A DNA stretch of 24,223 bases from an uncultured Christensenella sp. (GTDB lineage Bacteria > Bacillota > Clostridia > Christensenellales > Borkfalkiaceae), in contig CAJUHC010000004.1 in NCBI GenBank assembly GCA_910586345.1, positions 1-24,223 on the forward strand. The letters run 5' to 3'. Positions 6,239 to 12,849 of this stretch are shown here, piece by piece (position 1 is the stretch's first letter; the number at the start of each line of letters is the position of its first letter). The notes below the pieces were generated by a model that was not told where the DNA came from, searched no databases, and worked only from the letters and a program-made list of their open reading frames with translations. The translations under genes and the position numbers were made by a program.

Positions 6239-7198
6239 TTATTCACCGACTTTTATAAAGCCATTATTATTCATTTTCCTTTCTAATCTTTTGGGAAGAT
6301 TTATGGAACGAAAAAAGAACAACAGCCGACCTATCAACCAAACAAATAAAAGTATTTCGGAAAGAATACAACAAATGATTTTCCAAAATAAGTGCATACG
6401 TTTCCAGAGCGATTTATTTCGTTCGATATGACCGTCTATAATACCGTCTATTACTATCGCACGATAAACATAAGAGCCATACACGGTGCTATGGCATAAT
6501 GGTAATTCAACCGTATCTTTTTCCATATTTATAAGTTTGTTTTTGTCTTTTTCAAATAATTCAAATACATTATGTTCGCGACCGATAATACTGATTTTCG
6601 GTGCGAATAAAATATATACGCCGCATAATGCAATAAAACAACCTACGCCGATACCCGAATAAGCGTTTGCAATATTTATCGTGTTTGTTTCCGATTGCAT
6701 ATTCAAAATAGACATTTGCGTTGTTAGAATAGCAATTAAAGCAACACAAAAATTGATAATCTTTATATTGCGATAATAGTGTCCCTTATTTTTTATGCGA
6801 AACAAACCCGTAATAGCAAAGCCGAGTTCGACAAAAGAAATAAATGCAAGCAACAGCACATATATCATTCCGTTATCTTTTAGTTTGCGTTCTATAAAAA
6901 ACATTCGTACCATAAACCCTATATAAAAAACGCTTGCAATAAAAAGAAAAACCGCAATCAATATATTGCGTTGTTTGAAAGTGCGTTTATTTGGTTTAAT
7001 ACCGAGTACGCACTCTAATTTTGCAAATAAAATACCGAATGTGTAAACTGCGATACTAATCATATTATAGTCCGTAAAAAGTCCGATAACAAGTTTTCCG
7101 CAAGCGAGAACGGTCGAAAAACACAAGCCTATTATTGTTTTGTATAGTGTTTTTTGTTCAAACGACAATTCTTTATATTTACGAAGTAAATTCCTCAT
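6239..7198 (-). CDS. Predicted seven-helix membrane protein, unknown function
   Basis: The 319-aa protein has about seven hydrophobic segments: six in the first 205 residues (starting near TIIGLCFSTVLACGKLVIGL and ISIAVYTFGILFAKLECVLG), a soluble stretch of about 55 residues, then one near the C-terminus (IICCILSEILLFVWLIGRLL). Lys-Leu and Lys-Glu-like pairs inside the first two helices faintly recall cation transporters, but no family motif is present. The start is supported by AAAGGAAG 8 nt upstream. It is the third gene of the island operon, after the NTF2-like gene and abutting the first zinc-ribbon gene. It is rich in Ile, Phe, Lys and Asn, more AT-rich than the flanking chromosomal genes. 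I do not recognise it. Confidence 0.75.
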   Translation of the reverse strand: MRNLLRKYKELSFEQKTLYKTIIGLCFSTVLACGKLVIGLFTDYNMISIAVYTFGILFAKLECVLGIKPNKRTFKQRNILIAVFLFIASVFYIGFMVRMFFIERKLKDNGMIYVLLLAFISFVELGFAITGLFRIKNKGHYYRNIKIINFCVALIAILTTQMSILNMQSETNTINIANAYSGIGVGCFIALCGVYILFAPKISIIGREHNVFELFEKDKNKLINMEKDTVELPLCHSTVYGSYVYRAIVIDGIIDGHIERNKSLWKRMHLFWKIICCILSEILLFVWLIGRLLFFFRSINLPKRLERKMNNNGFIKVGE

Positions 7199-7225
7199 TA
7201 TCGGACTTCCTTTGGACTGAGTGAA

Positions 7226-7720
7226 TTAAACGCCGGGCGTTGTGGACGTGAGAAGAAGATGCACTACCATAGGTTCGTCATACCCTTCCACGTTTGCGAA
7301 CTTGTTGAATTCGGTTACTTTGATTTTGTACGTCGTACCTTTTTTGAGCGGTCCTATGTCCGCTTTTGCGGTCAGATACATATTGTAACTGATAGCAAGC
7401 GTATCGCCTTCGACAAGACAGTTATCGATAGGTCCCATATCCATCGTGAACGTATCGCGTTGGTGCTTCATTGCTTCGCGGTAAACTTTGTAAATCTGCG
7501 GTTCGTCGCCGATCGCGTCGATAACGCAGTTGCTCGCATACAGCCAATCGGCTACTTTGAGCCAGCCCTCATAATCGGGTTGCCATTCCGCCCACCAACG
7601 ATAGATTTTTTCTACTATCGCATTTTCAAAATCGGTGCGGTTATGGGCGTTCGTTTTAATGTTCGCCAAAACCTTTTTGTAGCCGTCTTGTCTTTGTTTG
7701 AAATAAATTGTTTCGTTCAT
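7226..7720 (-). CDS. NTF2/SnoaL-like small protein
   Basis: The start is placed at ATG 7720 because GGAGT lies 6 nt upstream; the frame could extend 11 residues upstream, but without a ribosome binding site. The 164-aa product begins MNETIYFKQRQ. It has the pattern of the NTF2/SnoaL fold: helices with WWAEWQPDYEGW and LKVADWLY, then alternating strands such as DNCLVEGDTLAISYNMYL and EFNKFANVEGYDEPMVVHLLL. Such proteins are small cone-shaped enzymes or ligand-binding proteins; no catalytic residues can be named. It is cytosolic (no signal or helix) and is the second gene of the TetR-linked operon. The family assignment is by fold pattern only. Confidence 0.7.
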   Translation of the reverse strand: MNETIYFKQRQDGYKKVLANIKTNAHNRTDFENAIVEKIYRWWAEWQPDYEGWLKVADWLYASNCVIDAIGDEPQIYKVYREAMKHQRDTFTMDMGPIDNCLVEGDTLAISYNMYLTAKADIGPLKKGTTYKIKVTEFNKFANVEGYDEPMVVHLLLTSTTPGV

Positions 7721-7789
7721 TTTTTCACTCCTTTTAATTTTTTTATTTAACACCGTGTGAACGAGCGCGTATGTTGCGAATTGAAACTT

Positions 7790-8326
7790 TTATATCAAAT
7801 CGGCGTGCAACAAATCGTTGCCTTTTTCAAGTAGGTTAGCAAGTTTTTCTTCGTTGTCGTCAATTATGGGCAAAACTTGCTTTGTTTTATTGACGGTAAT
7901 TTTTTTGTAAATCGGGTAGTTTACTGCGCACAACGCGATACCGATGATGCCGAGTATAATTCCGCCGACAAATGCGGGTATGCTATTTTGCATAAGCATT
8001 ACAAGACACATTCCGCCACCGAGAACAAGCGTTGCAATTACGCCAAATATATAAGCGAAAATGCTTGCACCCATTGTTTTGGCACGTTGTAAGCCGTCAA
8101 GAGTATTAAACAAATCTTCCGCTTGTCTTTCGAGTTTAGTAAGTTCTTGTTTGTGCTTTTGTTTTCTATCACGTTTCAACGAGATAGTCAACCCGTCCAC
8201 TACGGTAGGCGTAGTACCCGTAATTTCCCAACCAAACGCTTCGTACATATCTATTGCTTTTGTTTGTTGGTTAGCCTTAACTGTTACTGTCTTATATTCA
8301 TAAGACACAAAATCTCTGTCCTGCAT
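7790..8326 (-). CDS. DUF4177-like protein with two membrane helices
   Basis: The 178-aa product is the first gene of the island operon, with AAGGAGC 7 nt before the ATG. Residues 1-50 (YEYKTVTVKA, then AIDMYEAFGWEITGT) resemble the DUF4177 pattern, a small alpha-beta domain ending in a GWE motif. A charged coiled coil follows (about 55-80), then two adjacent hydrophobic segments (IFAYIFGVIATLVLGGGMCL and AFVGGIILGIIGIALCAV), and a charged tail with LLEKGNDLL. It would be a membrane protein with both ends on the same side. Transcription starts at the interlocked promoter at 8408-8436, and the divergent TetR gene is its likely regulator. Function is unknown. Confidence 0.75.
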   Translation of the reverse strand: MQDRDFVSYEYKTVTVKANQQTKAIDMYEAFGWEITGTTPTVVDGLTISLKRDRKQKHKQELTKLERQAEDLFNTLDGLQRAKTMGASIFAYIFGVIATLVLGGGMCLVMLMQNSIPAFVGGIILGIIGIALCAVNYPIYKKITVNKTKQVLPIIDDNEEKLANLLEKGNDLLHADLI

Positions 8327-8383
8327 TTTTTGCTCCTTTTATTTTGATTTTGTCTTACGTTGCCACTCCGACGCGCGTTTCGG

Positions 8384-8436
8384 TTGACTTTTCCGTGAGA
8401 CAAGTGTATCATATACAATATGCGGCAAAAAATCAA
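8384..8436. promoter_or_regulatory. Interlocked divergent promoters with a palindromic operator candidate
   Basis: Plus strand (for the TetR gene): TTGACT (8384-8389), 17 bp, TATCAT (8407-8412). Minus strand (for the five-gene operon): TTGATT (8436-8431), 17 bp, TATGAT (8413-8408). The two -10 boxes overlap almost completely and lie inside the palindrome TGTATCATATACA (8405-8417; arms TGTAT/ATACA). The polymerases cannot occupy both promoters at once, and a dimer on the palindrome would block both. Confidence 0.7.
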
Positions 8437-8510
8437 CCGCCTAAATCGGTAATGAGACACTATGCCCGAATATGTCAGCGCAAATAAGACAAAAAAGGAG
8501 ATTTTGTATC

Positions 8511-9029
8511 GTGGAATATGCACCCGAAGAATATACCAGACACTATATTGTGCAAGCACTTTTCAAATTGATGTCGGCTTACGAATACGAAAAAATAACC
8601 GTTACCGATATAGCCGAAAAAGCGGGCGTAGGCAGAGCGACTTTTTATCGTTACTTTAAGAGCAAGGAAGATGTTATCACTTTTTACTTTGAACACAATA
8701 CAAAAGAGTTTATTTTCAGTCAGCGTTGTTACCCGCGTTGTAAAGAAGATTATGTTAAAGTCGTAACAAATGTTTTGACGCTTTTCAAACAAAACAAAGA
8801 GCCTTTCAAACTGTTGAGAAAGGCGCATTTGGAATATATTTATCTTGATTATCTGAATAAAAATTTTATTGTTACTTTTGAAAACGAGCACCCCGATAAA
8901 AATAAATATGCGCCGTATCTTTATTCGGGTATGCTATTTAATGTTTCTATGGCGTGGCTTAATAACGATTGCGACCAAGAAATAAACTCTGTTGCCGATA
9001 TGATTGTAAGTTCTATATATTTTCAATGA
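8511..9029 (+). CDS. TetR/AcrR family transcriptional regulator
   Basis: The start is taken as GTG 8511, with AAGGAG ending 10 nt upstream; an ATG at 8472 would add 13 residues that do not fit the family. The 172-aa product has an N-terminal helix-turn-helix typical of TetR (residues about 29-55: ITVTDIAEKAGVG, then ATFYRYFKSKEDV) and a helical ligand-binding domain with no recognisable specificity. It is transcribed divergently from the five-gene operon. The promoter boxes of both overlap on the palindrome at 8405-8417, so it probably represses both the operon and itself. Its length is slightly short for the family (about 190). The inducer is unknown. Confidence 0.88.
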   Translation: MEYAPEEYTRHYIVQALFKLMSAYEYEKITVTDIAEKAGVGRATFYRYFKSKEDVITFYFEHNTKEFIFSQRCYPRCKEDYVKVVTNVLTLFKQNKEPFKLLRKAHLEYIYLDYLNKNFIVTFENEHPDKNKYAPYLYSGMLFNVSMAWLNNDCDQEINSVADMIVSSIYFQ

Positions 9030-9297
9030 TTTTGTGTTCGCTTGTGCTTACCGCCTTATGGCAGGGTATCACCGCCTTACAAAATTGTCAAGGGCGGCTA
9101 TTGAACATCTACAAATTCTCTACAAAATGTTATCAAAAATACGATTTTTACAGGCATTGTTATTAATCAGTAAAAATCAATAAAAGGCAATAAAAAAGCT
9201 GAAAACCCTGTAATTAAGGGGTTTTAAGCTTGATTTTTGGCAAATATGTAACAATAACGATAGGCAACGAGCGGTAGGAATAAATCAACTGTCGGGA
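9030..9297 (+). other. Gene-free right end of the element
   Basis: No gene is seen. The stretch holds a CCGCC/GGCGG hairpin after the TetR gene (9072-9076 with 9093-9097), the TTGACAATTT inverted-repeat partner (9082-9091, minus strand), two TCTACAA copies (9108-9114, 9119-9125), a terminator-like hairpin (9197-9230), and at 9262-9278 GGCAACGAGCGGTAGGA, which loosely resembles the D-arm of the tRNA-Ser 5' half (GGCAGAGCGGTAAG) and may be the element's own attachment-site arm. Confidence 0.55.
9197..9235. terminator. Terminator-like hairpin near the right end of the element
   Basis: AGCT-g-AAAACCC (9197-9208) pairs with GGGTTTT-a-AGCT (9219-9230) around an AT-rich loop, followed by TGATTTTT. 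A-runs precede it, so it could act in both directions. It would isolate the TetR transcript from the tRNA half. Confidence 0.6.
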
Positions 9298-9353
9298 CTT
9301 GAAAACCGTTGAAGTGAAAGCTTCCGGGGGTTCGAATCCCTCTCCTTCCGCCA
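9298..9353 (+). pseudogene. Displaced 3' half of the disrupted tRNA-Ser(UGA)
   Basis: From CTTG of the anticodon loop onward this is a complete tRNA-Ser 3' half: AAAACCG, a variable arm with GAAG/CTTC, the T arm with GGTTCGAATCC, acceptor strand TCCTTCC, discriminator G and CCA. It is nearly identical to the same part of the intact copy at 5396-5483 except in the acceptor strand, which matches the GGAAGGA of the 5' half at 5045. The bases before CTTG (GTCGGGA) cannot form the anticodon stem. A strong terminator follows 2 nt after the CCA, as expected for an original tRNA locus. Confidence 0.82.
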
Positions 9354-9355
9354 AT

Positions 9356-9395
9356 AAAAGAAGCGATAGAACTTTGGGTTTTATCGCTTCTTTTT
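9356..9395 (+). terminator. Intrinsic terminator of the original tRNA-Ser locus
   Basis: AAAAGAAGCGATA (9356-9368) pairs perfectly with TATCGCTTCTTTT (9382-9394), followed by another T. It directly follows the displaced tRNA 3' half and supports this being the host side of the right junction. Confidence 0.86.
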
Positions 9396-9701
9396 ACATT
9401 GTTAAGTATGGTATGCGACAATGTGCATAGCGTTAATTCATATAGATTTAACTCATTATTTAAGAATAAATCGTTTCCTCTTTCTATAAGCCTTATCGCA
9501 ACCTGCATATATTAAATGCGGATTATACATAAGTTAACAATAACTTATTACTTTCAGTTACAACTATTATAACAAAAATACGTCCTGATAACAAGTAACG
9601 AGCGTTTTATTCGTTTATTATACTTTTAAAAATTCTTGATTTTTGTTTGTAAAAGTATTATATTTATTGCGTTAAACCATTAAAATTAATAATTTTCATT
9701 T
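9396..9701 (+). other. AT-rich intergenic region upstream of the MATE gene
   Basis: No gene is seen. Apart from the promoter and inverted repeat at 9620-9664, I see only AT-rich sequence with short imperfect palindromes such as AAGTTAACAATAACTT near 9530. Confidence 0.5.
9620..9664 (+). promoter_or_regulatory. MATE gene promoter inside a 9-bp inverted repeat
   Basis: TTGATT (9636-9641), 17 bp, TATATT (9659-9664) is a plausible sigma-A promoter, with a start near 9671. The perfect inverted repeat ATACTTTTA (9620-9628) and TAAAAGTAT (9650-9658) brackets the -35 box and abuts the -10, a good position for a repressor. The arms are AT-rich, so chance is possible. Confidence 0.45.
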
Positions 9702-11135
9702 ATGTCACATAACAGCGAATTAACCAAAAACTCAGCAGACCGATTGGGCGAAGGAAATATAATCCCTCTCGTTTTCAAGCTGACTATACCTGCGGTTATT
9801 GCCCAACTCGTAACGTTCTTATATAATATAGTAGACAGAATGTTTGTCGCTAAAATCGAGGGTTCAGGGACGGACGCTTTGGCGGCTTTGGGCATAGTTT
9901 TACCTATTACGCTGATAATCCAGGCTTTTGCCAACCTCATAGGGCTTGGAGGCTCTCCGCGGGCGAGCATCAAATTAGGTGAAAACGACAGCACCGAAGC
10001 AAATAAAATCTTTAACGTATCTTTCGTTCTACTGACAGTGACAGGGCTTATTTTAAGCGCGCTGATTTTTTTATTATCGAAACAAATAGTTTCGGCATTC
10101 GGCTGTCCGCCGAGCGCGGTCGGTTTTGCGGTATCGTATCTGAGAATATACTCCGCAGGAACTTTATTCGTCTTGCTTGCGCAAGGACTGAATCCGTTCA
10201 TTACCGCGCAAGGGTTTTCGCTGATTGCAATGTTTTCGGTGTTATTCGGCGCAATAGTTAATATCGCTTTGGACCCCCTCTTCATTTTCGTGTTCAAAAT
10301 GGGAGTAAACGGAGCGAGCCTTGCGACAGTTATATCTCAGACCGTTTCTTTTATCTGGATAACTATATTTTTTATTTCGAAAAAAAGCATATTCAGATTT
10401 AACCTCAAAGATATGCGCCCGTCCGCAAAAATTATCGCGAGCATTCTTTCACTCGGTTTTACTCCGTTTGTAATGACTGTTACGGAATGCGCGATACAAA
10501 TTGTTTTTAATATAAATTTAAACGTTGCGACGGGCGGTAACGCCGACTATACCGCCGCGTTAACTATTATGCTAAGTGCGCTCCAATTAATATCACTACC
10601 TTTAAATGGACTCGGGTACGGTATGCAACCCTTTGTGAGTTACAACTACGGAAAGGGCGATACGCAAAGACTGAAAAAAGGAATCAAATGCGTTACCGTA
10701 ATAGCTTTTATTTTCGCGGTTACAGTCTGGTCCGTCTCTCTCGCCGTTCCGCAAATATACGCGTACATTTTTTCCGCAAGCGACAGCGTGAGAAACATAG
10801 TAAAAGATTATTCCCCTCTTTTCCTTATGGGTTCGATAATGTTTTTCGTACAAATGACTTTGCAAAACGTCAACGTTGCCTTGGGACAAGCTAAATCCGC
10901 GCTTATGCTTGCGGTTATGAGAAAAGTAATAATTTTAATTCCGCTGTGTTTCACTCTTACTAGTTTTATAGGTTTTAAAGGAGTATATTTATCGGAAGGC
11001 ATCGCAGATTTCATTGCAGGCGCGATAACCTCCGCAGTCATATTCGCAACGTTCCCGAAAGTCTTTAAAAAGCGTGAAGAAACTTTAAAACTTCAAGATT
11101 CCGAACCCACGAAAACAATAACCGACGAAACGTAA
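9702..11135 (+). CDS. MATE family multidrug/cation antiporter (MepA-like)
   Basis: The 477-aa protein is a 12-helix MATE exporter, which expels organic cations or drugs in exchange for Na+ or H+. The N-terminal repeat has IPAVIAQLVTFLYNIVDRMF, the family's first-helix pattern; ALAALGIVLPI and the loop GLGGSPRASIKLGE follow. The second repeat has the LPLNGLGYGMQPFVSYNYG segment. Length is typical. The start ATG 9702 fits the usual N-terminus, although no Shine-Dalgarno sequence precedes it. It is monocistronic: it has its own promoter with an inverted repeat and ends in a terminator beginning at its stop codon. It lies just outside the element and is convergent with the CotH gene. The substrate cannot be predicted. 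Confidence 0.92.
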   Translation: MSHNSELTKNSADRLGEGNIIPLVFKLTIPAVIAQLVTFLYNIVDRMFVAKIEGSGTDALAALGIVLPITLIIQAFANLIGLGGSPRASIKLGENDSTEANKIFNVSFVLLTVTGLILSALIFLLSKQIVSAFGCPPSAVGFAVSYLRIYSAGTLFVLLAQGLNPFITAQGFSLIAMFSVLFGAIVNIALDPLFIFVFKMGVNGASLATVISQTVSFIWITIFFISKKSIFRFNLKDMRPSAKIIASILSLGFTPFVMTVTECAIQIVFNINLNVATGGNADYTAALTIMLSALQLISLPLNGLGYGMQPFVSYNYGKGDTQRLKKGIKCVTVIAFIFAVTVWSVSLAVPQIYAYIFSASDSVRNIVKDYSPLFLMGSIMFFVQMTLQNVNVALGQAKSALMLAVMRKVIILIPLCFTLTSFIGFKGVYLSEGIADFIAGAITSAVIFATFPKVFKKREETLKLQDSEPTKTITDET

Positions 11136-11165
11136 AGAGCGAACCCTAACGGGTCCGCTCTTTTT
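11134..11165. terminator. Terminator between the MATE gene and the convergent CotH gene
   Basis: AAAGAGCG-a-ACCC (11134-11146) pairs with GGGT-c-CGCTCTTT (11151-11163) around TAAC, followed by further Ts. It overlaps the MATE stop codon. In the minus direction it ends in only three or so Us, so it may also serve the CotH gene weakly. Confidence 0.82.
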
Positions 11166-11174
11166 CATTTTTAT

Positions 11175-12776
11175 TTATTTCAGCAAATCTTTAAAATACT
11201 TATCCAAAAAGTTTATTCTGCGCGAAAGCCAGTTTTTAAGGTAATCCGATGCGTCGGATTGCGATTTGAAATCTTTCAAAGTTTCGCTCTGGACGGGGTC
11301 TACAATCTTACCGAGGTTATCCCAACGCGTATAATTTTTCTCGAAATAAGGCTTATAAGTTTCCGTTACCGTTTCAATAAGATAAGTAAGACGGGTGAAT
11401 ACTCCCCTTTCTTTAAGTTCGTTCCAACGCTCCGCTACAACTTTCATAAACCAGTCGGCGTGTGCGGGCAAAGCCGTCCAGGGATTAAGTCCGTGCATTG
11501 CGTTCGTGTAAGAGTTTGCAGTAAAAATTTTATCGAGTTCTTCGAGCCCTTTCATCATACCGAAACCTGAATCGAAATCCCAAGGAGCCTGAAAAGTAAG
11601 TTTTTTATCTCCTCCCGCGCTCATATCAACCGAGAAAAAGAAACTCGACCAGTCAATGTCGTTATCGCAGGCAATTTCCTGCAAAATAAACATATCGACC
11701 CACGAATCAAGGTTCACGACCGCTTCGACCGCGGAACGCGCGTCCGTAAAATCTGCCGGTACTATTGCAGTATAATCGGAATTAAAGGTCGTATACTTTC
11801 CGTTATAAATAGCGTCGTATAAGATTTTGAATACGTTTTTAGTATATTCGGTAATAAATCTCAACTGTTCCGTATTATTGGGATTAGGACCGTACATATC
11901 GTTCTTTACGGTATACATAACGTCCCGTACAAAAGGATACTGCGAGGCAACCATCTGTTTCCCGTCCTCGCAAACCAGCGGAAACGAAGAATAACTCACG
12001 CTAAACTTAACTCCGACAGGCTCTTTATACGCATTTCCGTCATACTCGACAAGGTATCCTATATCAGTGCCAGTATAGCCCTCTACGGGTTCGTAAACGT
12101 CTACGCGGTTGGGGTTGACCTGCTGTTGTTCGGCTACAAGATACAAGCCGTTGTATTTGCCGTTTATACTGACTTCCGCAAAGCAATAATCGCTCGAATA
12201 ATAACCGTTTTCGGCGAGCGACTGCTTTGCAAATTCAAACGTAACTGCATCGCGTAAAAAAGAGACGTCTTTATAACTTGCGAGGAGTACCCAGTTTTTG
12301 CACTTTGCGCCGTTGTTCAAGCCGAACAGATTTATCTTACTGTCGAATTTCAGGCGGAACGACTTTTTGTCGTAACCCGCGGTATTGTTTCCGCGCACAC
12401 GCACTTTCCCGGGTACCGATTCGAAATTCTCTCCGTCGCGCCCGTTCGTAACGGTGAACTTCGCAGTTTTATATTCCTGATTATCTTCGTCGCCTGTAAT
12501 ATCCTGACCGTCCGCGGTAACGATATTTATGTTTGCAATCTCCTCTGCCAGCCCGAAAATTTCAACGCCCGGAGGTTCTTTATCGCCGCCCGTGTTACCG
12601 TTGCCGGTATTTTCATCGTCGTTATTCCAGTCGTCTGTATTTTCATTGTCGGTGTTTCCGCTATTATTACCGTTTCCGACTACTCCGCCGGAATTGCTTT
12701 CACAGGCAGTAAAAGTAAAAGCCGCGACTGAAAATATCAATGCGATTAGAACAGTTAAAAATTTTAGCTTTTTCAT
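11175..12776 (-). CDS. CotH-family kinase-like lipoprotein
   Basis: The 533-aa protein begins with a lipoprotein signal peptide (KKLKFLTVLIALIFSVAAF, then TFTAC with C25 as the lipidation site). A low-complexity Asn/Gly/Asp/Thr linker to about residue 70 lifts the domain off the membrane. The rest is a CotH domain: VRGNNTAGYDKKSFRLKF, NWVLLASYKDVSFLRD, GLYLVAEQQ near 212, and the acidic QAPWDFDSGFG near 395. CotH proteins are atypical kinases; in Bacillus CotH phosphorylates spore-coat proteins, but secreted lipoprotein forms are widespread and their targets unknown. The start has a strong GGGGGA ribosome binding site and its own promoter, though it lies 73 nt after the prenyltransferase gene in the same direction. 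Confidence is high for family, low for role. Confidence 0.88.
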   Translation of the reverse strand: MKKLKFLTVLIALIFSVAAFTFTACESNSGGVVGNGNNSGNTDNENTDDWNNDDENTGNGNTGGDKEPPGVEIFGLAEEIANINIVTADGQDITGDEDNQEYKTAKFTVTNGRDGENFESVPGKVRVRGNNTAGYDKKSFRLKFDSKINLFGLNNGAKCKNWVLLASYKDVSFLRDAVTFEFAKQSLAENGYYSSDYCFAEVSINGKYNGLYLVAEQQQVNPNRVDVYEPVEGYTGTDIGYLVEYDGNAYKEPVGVKFSVSYSSFPLVCEDGKQMVASQYPFVRDVMYTVKNDMYGPNPNNTEQLRFITEYTKNVFKILYDAIYNGKYTTFNSDYTAIVPADFTDARSAVEAVVNLDSWVDMFILQEIACDNDIDWSSFFFSVDMSAGGDKKLTFQAPWDFDSGFGMMKGLEELDKIFTANSYTNAMHGLNPWTALPAHADWFMKVVAERWNELKERGVFTRLTYLIETVTETYKPYFEKNYTRWDNLGKIVDPVQSETLKDFKSQSDASDYLKNWLSRRINFLDKYFKDLLK

Positions 12777-12797
12777 AAAATCCCCCTTTGCGGGTTT

Positions 12798-12826
12798 ATT
12801 ATAGCATATAAATTATCTAACCGCAA
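12798..12826 (-). promoter_or_regulatory. Promoter of the CotH-family gene
   Basis: On the minus strand: TTGCGG (12826-12821), 17 bp, TATAAT (12803-12798). The ribosome binding site AAGGGGG (12788-12782) follows at proper distance from ATG 12776. Confidence 0.7.
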
Positions 12827-12849
12827 TAGTATAGGAAGAAAATTTTTAT

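Larger units (their letters stand above)
5104..9297. mobile_element. 4.19-kb element inserted in the anticodon loop of tRNA-Ser(UGA), no integrase visible
   Basis: The boundaries are where the two halves of one tRNA-Ser part: both junctions share only CTTG of the anticodon loop (5100-5103 and 9298-9301). Insertion in a tRNA anticodon loop is typical of tyrosine-recombinase elements. TCTACAA repeats near both ends (starts 5192, 5301, 5330, 5342; 9108, 9119) resemble arm-type integrase sites, and a 10-bp inverted repeat TTGACAATTT sits at 5292-5301 and 9082-9091. Cargo: an intact tRNA-Ser(UGA), a possible short peptide, a repeat cluster, a five-gene operon and its TetR regulator. No recombinase, relaxase or replication gene is seen, so it is either a degraded element or one moved by an enzyme encoded elsewhere. 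The integration model is inference. Confidence 0.65.

Noticed and set aside
7259..7750. Plus-strand 163-codon frame
   Set aside because: It is the antisense shadow of the NTF2-like gene, which has a good ribosome binding site, protein pattern and operon context.
5104..9297. Group I intron in the tRNA anticodon loop
   Set aside because: Bacterial tRNA introns do sit in anticodon loops, but the insert is 4.2 kb with several genes on both strands, internal terminators and its own tRNA, and I see no intron core pairing.
5396..9353. Standard integration in which 5396-5483 is the rebuilt host tRNA and 9298-9353 its displaced 3' end
   Set aside because: The acceptor strand of the displaced half (TCCTTCC) mismatches GGAAAGT at two positions but matches GGAAGGA of the 5045 fragment perfectly.
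9224..9508. Minus-strand 94-codon frame across the displaced tRNA half
   Set aside because: It is antisense to the tRNA fragment and its terminator, with no ribosome binding site and no protein-like pattern.
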